The notes beneath the pieces are model-generated. The model was not told the origin of the DNA, ran no database searches, and saw only the letters and a list, made by a program, of their open reading frames with translations. Made by a program: the position numbers and the translations under genes. From Candidatus Thorarchaeota archaeon MP11T_1 (GTDB taxonomy: Archaea; Asgardarchaeota; Thorarchaeia; Thorarchaeales; Thorarchaeaceae), in NCBI GenBank assembly GCA_002825515.1, contig PJET01000123.1:1-23090 (forward strand): a stretch of 23,090 bases of DNA. Direction: 5' to 3'. Each line of letters opens with the position of its first letter. Position 1 is the stretch's first letter. Below, piece by piece: positions 6,860-14,952 of the stretch.

Positions 6860-9487
6860 TCACCTCAAGAATGTGTTTCCGATTGAAACAATTAATTCAT
6901 CCCCTTTTTGTTGATAGTTTACAAGATATAGCAAATTATCCTCTTTGGAATCTCTCAAGTACATACGACTTATTCTTGGAAGTAATTTCCCAAGACCACG
7001 TACTTTAGAACTCATCAAATATTCGATGAATGAATCATCGAGGTCTAGTTCTATCCCAGAGGCTGCTCCAATTCCCTCTGCTTGAAGACGGAGGACGCGT
7101 TTCGCAACAGTAGCCTCCATATCTTTTTCTCTTTCTTTCAAATGATCGAGGTTACTCTGGAGTAAATCCCTTAGCTCAACAAAATACTTGAGAGAGGAAT
7201 CTGGCTCAGGTTTTGCAGGTATCGATTTCTCTTCCTTCAAAGGATATTGTGTCTGAATTTCATGCAATTCTGCATCAATTGGAGATGGTTTCGTTGGTTC
7301 TATAGGAGGTGGGGTTGGTGTTTCACTAGGTGTTATAGATTCCATTTCTTGAATAGCTTGATAGCGTTCCATTTGTCCTTTGTAACTATTCAAAGCAATT
7401 TCATATTCTCTCATACGAGCTTCGAACTCTTGGGTCGTTTGATTTAGTAATTCTTCACGTTTGGTATTATGTGCACGGATTGTATTGTTTTCTTGTTCGA
7501 TGATTTGACATTCTTTTTGCCATTCCTGAACTTTTCCTAGGTATTCTTGTTCTCGTTGGTCAGCTTCAACCTTCGCACGATCAACCATTGCGCTAGGTGT
7601 GACTGTTTCGCCAACAATTTCATGGACAGAATTCAGGAGCTTTAGAAGCGCTTCTGGTTTACTCATTGAATCATCTAGAGTAGTGTTGAAGCTCTTAACC
7701 CATTCAGTTGCTTCTTTTTTCCACTCTTCAGGTCGTTCGCTAGCACCTTCCACCGCGATCTTGAGTTCTTCAACTAGACTAGTCTGTTCAGACTGCATCT
7801 TATCTATGATGCGTCGAATCAAAGGTTTTGAGAGAAGAGTATCTGCTACATCAGGGATGATATCTGATACAAGATCTTGAAAATCATTTAGAAGTTTCAT
7901 CAATGCGGTTCCATGGTCAGTTAATTCTTCAGAGTCAGTAATTGAGTATTTGAGTGCAATCTCTTTTTTGGCAATCTCGGCTAGATTCTCAAATCCAATT
8001 AGATTCCAAACGTCAATGCTTTTGAATGATTCAATCAATTGACGTGTGATTAAGTCCATGAGTTGCTTGAAGTCTTCATATCGGGTTCCCTTGAAGACTT
8101 CCTGTGAAAACGCCGCATTGAGTTGTGCTTGAATCTCAGCGTAGAACAGGTCGAATAAAGTGAGATCGGTTGACCCAATGTCTTCATTTAGAGTTTCTTT
8201 CTTGAAATCTTGGAGAGCTGTTGTGAAAGCTTTCTTGGCAGCATTAGTTACAAGATATTGATTAAGTTCCTTAGAGAAATATTGCAGAACCTTCTTCGCA
8301 TATGCAATAGCATATCTCATTGTACCCTTTAACTCCCAAGCACGAATCACACTAGATTCTCCAAACTCACGGATAACTGAATTCATGATCCTCTCAACAA
8401 AGCCCATAGCAAGGGTGTTCTTTATTCCTGAAGAAATTTTATCATTCGCAGAAACTGCAGAAATTAATTCACCTCTATGATCCTCGATTGTCAATGATTT
8501 TCCTGAACTAAGATGTTCTTCTACAATATTCTCTAGAACAGTGACAGATTCTTCTAAGAGTTCTACAAACTCACTAATCCTAGGTCTTAGTGTTTCGATA
8601 TCTGATAGTGAAACCTCTGACTGACCAAGAAAATCTGTTAACGCTTTAACAATCCCCTCGACTAACTCTGATTCCTCAATAGAAAATGCATAGTAGTTCA
8701 ATTCATTCAGAATTGCCTGACCGGTTTCAGGCACAATCTTTGTCAAAGTTTCGATTGCACTTGGTGTCAATACACGATGCTTGAAATGAGTAACTAATTT
8801 GCTATCAGATTCATTTGGAAGTTTAAACTCCAAACGCTTGCGACTTTTAATCTTCATTCCTGGTGGTAAAAGTGTAAAATCATCAACTACAAGCAGTTTG
8901 GCGACCATATCAACATCAACATGTTCAGACTTGACTTTTAATGAGTCCCAAGAGCCCTGAAACTGACGATCTAGCATATCCACGAAAAGAACACTATTTA
9001 ACCGGTCAGCAAATTTCGTAATTACTGAGATTCCCTCTAAATCATAATTTAGTTCATTATTGATCACTGCACTCTCTATATCTGCAATCTTCTTAGACAC
9101 GACTTTCATGTAATCATTGATTTTGAAAGGATTAACAACTCCCTTTTCCCAGCATAAGACGCAAACATGAGACCCAACACCCCCTTCACTTCCACCTGCA
9201 ACCACAAGCTGGTCGGGCAGTACATCAGGGCTTGGAGTCCTATCGAGATCCCATTCGATTGAGAGTATCTCTAGACCCTCGGATGTCATCAGTGTATCCC
9301 TAATTGTGAAGATAAGCGGTACTATATTCATAGAAATAGTAGCCGAGTGTTGCTCCAGCATTCTTCCAGTACCAATAGCACTTCCAATTGGATGACCAAG
9401 TCCGGTAGATGAACCTAATACGGAGGCAGACGCCATTCGAATTGCTTCAGCAGTACTTGGTGCCTGTACATCTTCACGATCAGACAT
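6860..9487 (-). CDS. Large orphan protein (875 aa) with coiled coil and proline-rich linker
   Basis: Unrecognised. The start ATG at 9487 is well supported by AAGGAGTGA 6 bases upstream. A Ser/Gly/Ala-rich N-terminus (1-45) leads to a beta-containing region with a CVLC pair (109-112). A long alpha-helical body follows (about 125-635), then a Glu/Gln-rich coiled coil (about 636-715), a Pro/Thr-rich linker (718-762) and a folded C-terminal domain (about 765-875). There is no signal peptide or membrane helix, so it is probably cytosolic. The layout (helical body, coiled coil, flexible linker, globular end) resembles scaffold or cytoskeletal proteins, but that is only an analogy. Its stop lies 6 bp before the ATG of the next large gene, and the MBL-fold gene ends 81 bp upstream. 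Confidence 0.85.
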   Translation of the reverse strand: MSDREDVQAPSTAEAIRMASASVLGSSTGLGHPIGSAIGTGRMLEQHSATISMNIVPLIFTIRDTLMTSEGLEILSIEWDLDRTPSPDVLPDQLVVAGGSEGGVGSHVCVLCWEKGVVNPFKINDYMKVVSKKIADIESAVINNELNYDLEGISVITKFADRLNSVLFVDMLDRQFQGSWDSLKVKSEHVDVDMVAKLLVVDDFTLLPPGMKIKSRKRLEFKLPNESDSKLVTHFKHRVLTPSAIETLTKIVPETGQAILNELNYYAFSIEESELVEGIVKALTDFLGQSEVSLSDIETLRPRISEFVELLEESVTVLENIVEEHLSSGKSLTIEDHRGELISAVSANDKISSGIKNTLAMGFVERIMNSVIREFGESSVIRAWELKGTMRYAIAYAKKVLQYFSKELNQYLVTNAAKKAFTTALQDFKKETLNEDIGSTDLTLFDLFYAEIQAQLNAAFSQEVFKGTRYEDFKQLMDLITRQLIESFKSIDVWNLIGFENLAEIAKKEIALKYSITDSEELTDHGTALMKLLNDFQDLVSDIIPDVADTLLSKPLIRRIIDKMQSEQTSLVEELKIAVEGASERPEEWKKEATEWVKSFNTTLDDSMSKPEALLKLLNSVHEIVGETVTPSAMVDRAKVEADQREQEYLGKVQEWQKECQIIEQENNTIRAHNTKREELLNQTTQEFEARMREYEIALNSYKGQMERYQAIQEMESITPSETPTPPPIEPTKPSPIDAELHEIQTQYPLKEEKSIPAKPEPDSSLKYFVELRDLLQSNLDHLKEREKDMEATVAKRVLRLQAEGIGAASGIELDLDDSFIEYLMSSKVRGLGKLLPRISRMYLRDSKEDNLLYLVNYQQKGDELIVSIGNTFLR

Positions 9488-9568
9488 TACTTGTCACTCC
9501 TTGATGAAAGTGAAAGTCGGAGGATATTAGAAAACAATAACGCAATCTTTTGAATCTAGCTCGCTCAG

Positions 9569-10519
9569 CTATCCAACTCTTGTCCAGATTCCATTTTCGA
9601 GCTCACGTACTAATCCAGCTTCCTTCAAACCAATTAGCGTGACATGTAATGTTGTCGTAAGTAAAGCATCGTAACTCTGAGGAATAGGTACACTTCTTGC
9701 TTGTTTGATGTCAAATACCAGCTGCTCAATATCAGCATCACCTCGTGCACTCAACAATGTGAGAAGTGTATCTTGCAAATGAACTACTCCATCCTTCACT
9801 TCTTGAAATTGAAGTTGAGCATCAGCAAAGATGTGGGGTGAATCATGAGATGGAAATATATGGTCTGCTCCAAGTTTTGACATAGTTTCAAGAGCTGCTA
9901 ATTTTGCTACAATACTCCCAGTCTTATCAACATAGAATTTTCGAGGATCATTTGGGAAATTATTCAATTCATCGCCTGAGAAAAGTGCTTTATGTTTGAC
10001 ATCATAAAACACACAATGTCCAGCAGAATGACCACCTGTATGGATTACTTTGAGTGTCGTTTCACCAACTGAAATGCTCTGGCCGTGTGTGATTAACTCA
10101 TCTGCATCTATTCCACGATAATTGACTCGAAGGGGTCCTTTATCAAATTTCATTGAGAATCGTTCAGCTCGGTCCATCAAAAGACGTTCATTCAAGAAGA
10201 TTGCTGGAGTTTGTAGAATTTCTGCATCATCCTTATGAATCATTACAGGTGCACCTGTTAATTTCTTCAGGCGCCCTGCCCCAGCTGCATGATCCGGATG
10301 TCCGTGAGTGCAGACGATTCCGACAAGATCGCACTTTGGATTAAAACCAAGATGCTTCAATGCTTTTTCGAGTCGATCCCCTGGGTCACCGGCAGTTCCC
10401 GGGTCTATAACAAGAACCTCGTCTTCATCTATAAGCAGATAGCTTGCAATGAAACCAAACTCACCCGCGAATTTTCCTCGCACAACTTGAATTCCAGGTA
10501 TAATCTCAGCTGATGCCAT
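9569..10519 (-). CDS. Metallo-beta-lactamase fold hydrolase with C-terminal winged helix (LACTB2-like)
   Basis: 316 aa. The MBL metal site is complete: THGHPDH (His72, His74, Asp76, His77), His164 in TGGHSAGH, bridging Asp183 in SGDE, and His225 in PSHDSP. Residues about 250-316 form a helical/winged-helix tail as in LACTB2-type and related hydrolases, some of which cut RNA and others thioesters or lactones; the substrate cannot be decided here. The ATG at 10519 is the first usable start in frame. GGAGGAAC lies about 16-24 bases before it, a little far for a ribosome binding site. The gene is divergent from the DUF123 gene and may head a transcript with the two large orphan proteins downstream. 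Confidence 0.92.
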   Translation of the reverse strand: MASAEIIPGIQVVRGKFAGEFGFIASYLLIDEDEVLVIDPGTAGDPGDRLEKALKHLGFNPKCDLVGIVCTHGHPDHAAGAGRLKKLTGAPVMIHKDDAEILQTPAIFLNERLLMDRAERFSMKFDKGPLRVNYRGIDADELITHGQSISVGETTLKVIHTGGHSAGHCVFYDVKHKALFSGDELNNFPNDPRKFYVDKTGSIVAKLAALETMSKLGADHIFPSHDSPHIFADAQLQFQEVKDGVVHLQDTLLTLLSARGDADIEQLVFDIKQARSVPIPQSYDALLTTTLHVTLIGLKEAGLVRELENGIWTRVG

Positions 10520-10632
10520 TGGTCTGGATGAAGTTGTTCCTCCAACACTTATGATAATATCGTCTACATGCTGAGCCAGATAATAAACACTAAATCGAAC
10601 TAATCATTATGAAACATCGTAGAGGTCACCTA

Positions 10633-11091
10633 ATGAAAGGGGCATACATACTCATAATGAGAATAGAACAGCCTGTAAGAGTTCAAATTAAATCATTAGG
10701 AAATATAGGATTCGAATCCGGAGAATGGATATATGTTGGATCAGCCATGGGTGGTGGTTCGACAAGTATTGAGAACAGGTTGAAACGACATTTTCGGAAG
10801 GAGAAGACCATCTATTGGCACATAGATTATCTGCTTGATGCAGGTGCTGAAATTTTGAAGGCCATCTGGGTAAAAAGTAAGAAATCCATAGAGTGTGACT
10901 TGGTACAAGCAATTGATAGTTATAGTGATTTCATAGCAGGCCCTAAGGGATTCGGATCATCTGATTGTAGGATGAGATGTTTTACACATACATACTTCTA
11001 TCAAGGAATTGAAGATATGAAATATGTCATAATTCAGATACTTCAGGGATTGGGATTTCACCCTCAGATCACCCAAGATGGCCAGATATGA
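10633..11091 (+). CDS. DUF123 / GIY-YIG nuclease-like protein
   Basis: 152 aa from the ATG at 10633. An upstream ATG (10609) is possible, but GAGGT sits 6 bases before 10633, the same spacing as in other genes here. The protein matches the DUF123 branch of the GIY-YIG superfamily, found in many archaea: AYILIM at the first strand, WIYVGSA (32-38), Arg49 and KRHF after it, WHIDYLL (62-68), ECDL (87-90), and GFGSSDCRMRC (106-116). The signature Tyr, Arg and Glu positions of the GIY-YIG fold appear present, but nuclease activity of this branch is not established to my knowledge. It is divergent from the MBL-fold gene, with AT-rich TATA candidates in the shared 113-bp gap. Confidence 0.9.
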   Translation: MKGAYILIMRIEQPVRVQIKSLGNIGFESGEWIYVGSAMGGGSTSIENRLKRHFRKEKTIYWHIDYLLDAGAEILKAIWVKSKKSIECDLVQAIDSYSDFIAGPKGFGSSDCRMRCFTHTYFYQGIEDMKYVIIQILQGLGFHPQITQDGQI

Positions 11092-11113
11092 TGACAAACT
11101 CCTAAGCAGCAAG

Positions 11114-11121
11114 TATTAAAT
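11114..11121 (+). promoter_or_regulatory. TATA box of the small beta-rich protein gene
   Basis: TATTAAAT lies about 49 bp before the TTG start at 11163. Initiation near 11143 would leave a short leader containing GGAGG (11149-11153), 9 bases before the start. The elements are mutually consistent. Confidence 0.5.
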
Positions 11122-11162
11122 GCCTCTAGCATTCAACTTTTTCAAACTGGAGGAAACCGAGA

Positions 11163-11396
11163 TTGCCAGACTGGAGGAGCATTTTTCAAGACTTGAAAAA
11201 TACAGGACAAACATTCACTGTTTACTTGAGATATCAGCAAAAAGACACACTTGCAAAGATACCCAATGTAAGGGTTCAGGAAGTATACGATGATCATGTA
11301 AGATTGGAAAATCCAAGTGGTTATGGAGTTCTTGGATACGAAGACATCCTTTACGTATCGATACCAAGGCAGTCAATGTCCAGACCGCTTCAGTAA
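11163..11396 (+). CDS. Small beta-rich protein, possibly Sm/SH3-like
   Basis: 77 aa starting with TTG (PDWRSIF follows). The start is supported by GGAGG 9 bases upstream and a TATA box at the right distance. After an N-terminal helix, the sequence reads as short strands: FTVYLRYQQK, VRVQEVYDDHVRLENP, YGVLGYEDILYVSI. The order of strands, and the 'v..yeDI..v' ending, resemble Sm/LSm-type or SH3-like barrels, but no diagnostic motif is present and I do not assign it to the LSm family. A 7-bp hairpin follows the stop, and the PH-like gene starts 72 bp downstream on the same strand, apparently with its own promoter. Confidence 0.65.
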   Translation: MPDWRSIFQDLKNTGQTFTVYLRYQQKDTLAKIPNVRVQEVYDDHVRLENPSGYGVLGYEDILYVSIPRQSMSRPLQ

Positions 11397-11405
11397 GTAA
11401 GCATT

Positions 11406-11424
11406 CTTAGCCCCTACGGCTAAG
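11406..11424 (+). terminator. 7-bp hairpin after the small beta-rich gene
   Basis: CTTAGCC (11406-11412) and GGCTAAG (11418-11424) pair perfectly around a 5-base loop, 9 bp after the stop codon. GTTTAATT follows directly. It may terminate the upstream gene. The TTTAATTG just behind it is also the best TATA candidate for the PH-like gene, so an operator role is equally possible. Confidence 0.4.
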
Positions 11425-11468
11425 GTTTAATTGGCATAACCGGTGTTCTTACACATCCAGACAATTAG

Positions 11469-12443
11469 ATGGTGTTAATTGCAGTGTCATCACTAGTTTA
11501 CATCCCAATTGAAAACGAACGAGTCCTTAGTCAACATCAGGAATATATTCTGACCAATTATAGATGGATACAGTTTGATAGAGGATCACGAACAAGTGCT
11601 AGTCTACCATTACACCTCATAAAGGAGTATAAATTGACGACAAACTCCGCCATGTGCAAGGTTGTAAATGGAATTGTAAATCTTGTAGGAGCAATGCCAA
11701 GAAGAGAAGAATTGCGAGCTGCACTTGGAATTCGAGAATTCGATGATCTCAGAGTTGGAGGACAAAGAAAAATCTGCGAAGTAAGTGGTGTGCCGTTTAT
11801 ACATCCAGACCATCCATATAACAGATGGATTTCAATAGGTTTCCATAGACCATTCTCAAGACATTTCTATCAAACATTTGCATGGTTGAAAGGTGAGGAG
11901 GTCTTCACCTATAATCCTGGATGCTTTATACTTACGAACTATCGGTTGTATCAGTTTGATGCAGGTTCTAAGAAAATGTTCATTTTCCCACTTCATATGG
12001 TTGAAACATTTGAAGCAAGAAGTAATGAACTCAAACTCAAAGCAACCACTGGAAAATTCAAGATTAGAGGTAGAGTTCCTCGACAGGATCATCTCTTGAG
12101 TGTATGGCAAACTCGTGCATGGAGCCATATTTCAAAAGAACATCTAGACTGGTTGGTTCGGCCTTTCAGCTATATTGCACCTCATCACCCCTTGTCACAA
12201 TACTATGTCAGTGACAGTGCAACTGTTACACCCACCCCAGTTGCTCAAGAAACGACACAGGAGATGCAAGTAACTGCTGGAAGCGGTGGTGCAGGAACGG
12301 TGTTCGTCAAACCAGTCATAAAAGACAGATGCACTAATTGCTCAGCGCCAATGTCATGGGAGCAAATTGATTGGACAGGTCCTGATCAGTATGCATGCCC
12401 CTCATGTGGCAATACTCACAGAGTTGATTATGTTAGAATGTAA
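11469..12443 (+). CDS. Tandem PH/GLUE-like domain protein with C-terminal zinc ribbon
   Basis: 324 aa. Two copies of a PH-superfold-like segment are visible: residues 17-55 (ERVLSQHQEYILTNYRWIQF ... SLPLHLIKEYKL) and 143-183 (EEVFTYNPGCFILTNYRLYQ ... FPLHMVETFEA). Each has the 'ILTNYR..xFD.GS.....PLH' core typical of GRAM, bacterial PH and GLUE-type domains. A Thr/Pro/Gly-rich linker (250-276) leads to a zinc ribbon with CTNC (288-291) and CPSC (310-313). PH-like GLUE domains bind lipids or ubiquitin in eukaryotic and Asgard ESCRT-II, but nothing here identifies Vps36, and no ESCRT neighbour is in the window. There is no clear ribosome binding site. With TTTAATTG as TATA box the leader would be about 17 nt. 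Its 3' end converges on the AOR gene with a 6-bp gap. Confidence 0.75.
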   Translation: MVLIAVSSLVYIPIENERVLSQHQEYILTNYRWIQFDRGSRTSASLPLHLIKEYKLTTNSAMCKVVNGIVNLVGAMPRREELRAALGIREFDDLRVGGQRKICEVSGVPFIHPDHPYNRWISIGFHRPFSRHFYQTFAWLKGEEVFTYNPGCFILTNYRLYQFDAGSKKMFIFPLHMVETFEARSNELKLKATTGKFKIRGRVPRQDHLLSVWQTRAWSHISKEHLDWLVRPFSYIAPHHPLSQYYVSDSATVTPTPVAQETTQEMQVTAGSGGAGTVFVKPVIKDRCTNCSAPMSWEQIDWTGPDQYACPSCGNTHRVDYVRM

Positions 12444-12449
12444 TACTCT

Positions 12450-14342
12450 CTAGGAGTGGGCTTTGGTCCACTCCAAAGATAGTCTCTTGATCGTTTGTTC
12501 TGTAGGAAGACCTGTTTCTAGGTCCCAACCACGAAGTCTGTAGTAATCATCAAGCATGGGGTCAAGATTCACTGTCTGACCTTTTCCAGGACCCTCAGGC
12601 ATTGGTTCTTTTGTGAATCTATCGGGGAGATTATCATCCTCGCGAGTGATTCCTTCTCGACTATTGAATAAACGTTTCAACGTAACTTGACGTTCAGCAA
12701 TCTCTATCAGATTTTCAACTTTGCCTAAGTGTTTCTCCCCTGTTGCCAGCGGCAACATCTCTGCAAAGTCTTCCATCCAAAATATTGGAGGCCATGAAAC
12801 TGAGTACCAACATACAATCAGTGTATCTCGAATACAATACGAATTCTCGCTCTCGAAGACAGCTGTTGCCTTGTATTTCTCAGTGTATGGATCGATGATC
12901 TCGGGAAGTTTATCAGCACCCCACCTTTTTGCTGCAACGTCTTCATAACCCAATTGGTCAACAACAACTAAGCTTCTCAAATGATCAGCACCTCGAGCGC
13001 CAGTTGCATGCCCGAGTCCTATGCTTCTATGAGTACGACCGTCCTGCCCTGAAACTTCCATGCCTTTAACATGAATAGCGTATTTCTCTGAACCCCTCCC
13101 AATTGAATCAGCGGCTCTCTTGCTTCCTTCAGCTAGCAGGTCTCCAAATTCCTCTCTTTTTGCTATCATTTCTAATAGACTGATAATTTGTTCTCTATTA
13201 CCCCATTCAAGCTTGAGACCTTTGGTATCTTTCTCTGATATGAGACCATTTTTAAAGGCTTCAATTGCGAATCCAATGGTTGCACCAGCGGAGATTATGT
13301 CCATTCCGTATCGATTACAGATCTGATTCGCCTTCAAGGTAGTTGCATAATCATCAATACCTAGCGAACTCCCAAATGCCATGAGGCCTTCATACTCAGG
13401 TCCTTCCTCCAGAGTACCAGCATAAGGTCCAGTTCGGACATAATTCACCTTTTTACAGCCAAGACTACATCCAAAACAAGCTCTATCAGAAATTGTGTAC
13501 CTTGGTCTAATGTATTCACCAGTTAGTTTTTCAAAACCTGAAAATACCCCTGTGCGATGGTTGTATGTTGGTAATTCGCCAATTTCCTGTTTGACAGCCG
13601 TTAGAATCCAAGTGCCCCATTTACTCATCTCTTTTGCTTGGGGATTCTGACGAACTCTATGATGCGCTTTTTTCGCTAGCTCAAAGAATCCATCGTGGTC
13701 GTATACATTTACTCCACCATGTCCACGAATCGAGATTGCTTTTACATTCTTGGATCCTAGAACTGCACCCATTCCTGTACGACCAGCAGCTCGAGCATGA
13801 TTCACCATTACTGAAGCAAATCGAACCATGTGCTCACCTGCGGGGCCAATGGCAGCAACTTGAGTGTCAGGATCATTGTGAATTTTCTTGATGTTGATAG
13901 TTGTTTGATCTGTGGTGGTTCCCCACAGTTCTGATGCATCTTGAAGTTCGAGATATGAGTCTTCAATATTGATGTATACAGGATTCTCTGCTTTGCCTTC
14001 AACAACTAACAAATCGTATCCTGCATATTTGAGTTCAGGACCCAAAAATCCACCTACATGACTCTCGCCCCAGATTCCTGTAAGTGGGGCTTTTGAGATG
14101 AAAACTGTTCTCCCACTCATTGGCCACATTGTGCCTGTGATTGGTCCTGTAGCTACAATGAGCTTGTTATCCTCACTTAGTGGATCAATACCTGCGGGTA
14201 CTTCTTCAAAGAGAATCTTAACACCAAAACCATCGCCGCCTATATAGTCCTTTATCCATTCACTGGGAAGTGGGTCGACTTTGAACTTGTTCTCACTTAA
14301 ATTGACACGAAGGATTTTACCTCTGTAACCACCAGCGGTCAC
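12450..14342 (-). CDS. aor: Tungsten-containing aldehyde:ferredoxin oxidoreductase
   Basis: 630 aa from the GTG at 14342. GGAG sits 9 bases upstream, and the family normally begins with a GGY.GKILRVNL block, so the TTG at 14351 is rejected. AOR-family landmarks are present: TGP.TGT...SGR (pterin-binding N-terminal domain), GRTGMGAVLGSKNVKAI (about 187-203), CFGCSLGC (Cys289, Cys292, Cys296) with the fourth [4Fe-4S] ligand Cys511, and GH.TGARG.DHLRS. These enzymes oxidise aldehydes to acids using a bis-tungstopterin and pass electrons to ferredoxin. Substrate class (AOR, FOR, GAPOR, WOR) cannot be settled by eye. It starts 1 bp after the stop of the four-cluster ferredoxin gene, so the two products are very likely partners, as in AorAB-type enzymes. 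Confidence 0.95.
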   Translation of the reverse strand: MTAGGYRGKILRVNLSENKFKVDPLPSEWIKDYIGGDGFGVKILFEEVPAGIDPLSEDNKLIVATGPITGTMWPMSGRTVFISKAPLTGIWGESHVGGFLGPELKYAGYDLLVVEGKAENPVYINIEDSYLELQDASELWGTTTDQTTINIKKIHNDPDTQVAAIGPAGEHMVRFASVMVNHARAAGRTGMGAVLGSKNVKAISIRGHGGVNVYDHDGFFELAKKAHHRVRQNPQAKEMSKWGTWILTAVKQEIGELPTYNHRTGVFSGFEKLTGEYIRPRYTISDRACFGCSLGCKKVNYVRTGPYAGTLEEGPEYEGLMAFGSSLGIDDYATTLKANQICNRYGMDIISAGATIGFAIEAFKNGLISEKDTKGLKLEWGNREQIISLLEMIAKREEFGDLLAEGSKRAADSIGRGSEKYAIHVKGMEVSGQDGRTHRSIGLGHATGARGADHLRSLVVVDQLGYEDVAAKRWGADKLPEIIDPYTEKYKATAVFESENSYCIRDTLIVCWYSVSWPPIFWMEDFAEMLPLATGEKHLGKVENLIEIAERQVTLKRLFNSREGITREDDNLPDRFTKEPMPEGPGKGQTVNLDPMLDDYYRLRGWDLETGLPTEQTIKRLSLEWTKAHS

Positions 14343-14343
14343 G

Positions 14344-14844
14344 TTACTCAACTCCGCCAGACTCCTGAGCAGACCTATCTATCTCCCTAAGATAACTTGA
14401 AATTTTACTATGGCGATCAATCGAAGGAGCAATAGCAACCTCGGAGTACATAATTGCGCCAGTTGGACAAGCTTTTGCGCACTCTGGATCACCACCACAA
14501 TGATCGCATTTGATTATTCTCATTGAATAATTGTCCAGTAGGATAACACCATTAACGCACGCTCCTACACAGGATTTACATAGAATACATTTGTCCTCAT
14601 CAAGATAGGTCATTTTTGTTATTGGATTTCGCCGGATTGCATAAACCGGACAAACGTCCACACATGGAGCAGTTTCGCATGGACCACAGACATTGGGAAG
14701 GTCTATTCCAAGATCATCATATCGGACAATTTTGAGTCTTGCAAGACTTGGCTGAAACCGATTTTCTTTTTTGGCTGTGCAAGCAAGTTCGCAGATTCTG
14801 CAACCTGTACATTTTGTGAAATCAACGACAAGATGTGATGGCAT
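14344..14844 (-). CDS. Four-cluster polyferredoxin subunit of the aldehyde oxidoreductase
   Basis: 166 aa with exactly sixteen cysteines set in four tetrads: 12/15/18/22, 53/56/61/65, 86/89/92/96 and 113/116/122/126, enough for four [4Fe-4S] clusters. This is the architecture of AorA-type and DmsB/HycB-type electron-transfer subunits. It is co-transcribed ahead of the tungsten enzyme gene with no real gap, which points to electron transfer out of the aldehyde site. The charged tail after residue 135 has no cluster. TTTAGATA at 14861-14868 lies only 17-24 bp before the ATG, so the message may be nearly leaderless; no ribosome binding site is visible. Confidence 0.93.
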   Translation of the reverse strand: MPSHLVVDFTKCTGCRICELACTAKKENRFQPSLARLKIVRYDDLGIDLPNVCGPCETAPCVDVCPVYAIRRNPITKMTYLDEDKCILCKSCVGACVNGVILLDNYSMRIIKCDHCGGDPECAKACPTGAIMYSEVAIAPSIDRHSKISSYLREIDRSAQESGGVE

Positions 14845-14860
14845 AGAACCAACTCGTAGG

Positions 14861-14868
14861 TATCTAAA
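14861..14868 (-). promoter_or_regulatory. TATA-like box of the ferredoxin-AOR operon
   Basis: On the minus strand this reads TTTAGATA. Its distance to the ATG at 14844 (about 17-24 bp) would give initiation at or very near the start codon, matching the absence of a ribosome binding site. Confidence 0.4.
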
Positions 14869-14911
14869 TTCTACAATTCCACACTAAAATGCTTCGGACT
14901 ATCTATACGGT

Positions 14912-14919
14912 TTATTAGG
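14912..14919 (+). promoter_or_regulatory. TATA box of the acidic protein gene
   Basis: TTTATTAG lies 41 bp before the ATG at 14953, predicting initiation near 14940 and a leader of about 13 nt. Confidence 0.4.
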
Positions 14920-14952
14920 GGCAAGGTTATACTAACGATTGGGTAGAATATT

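Noticed and set aside
11469..12443. ESCRT-II Vps36 homologue
   Set aside because: PH-like repeats alone do not define Vps36; there are no winged-helix ESCRT-II domains and no ESCRT neighbours.
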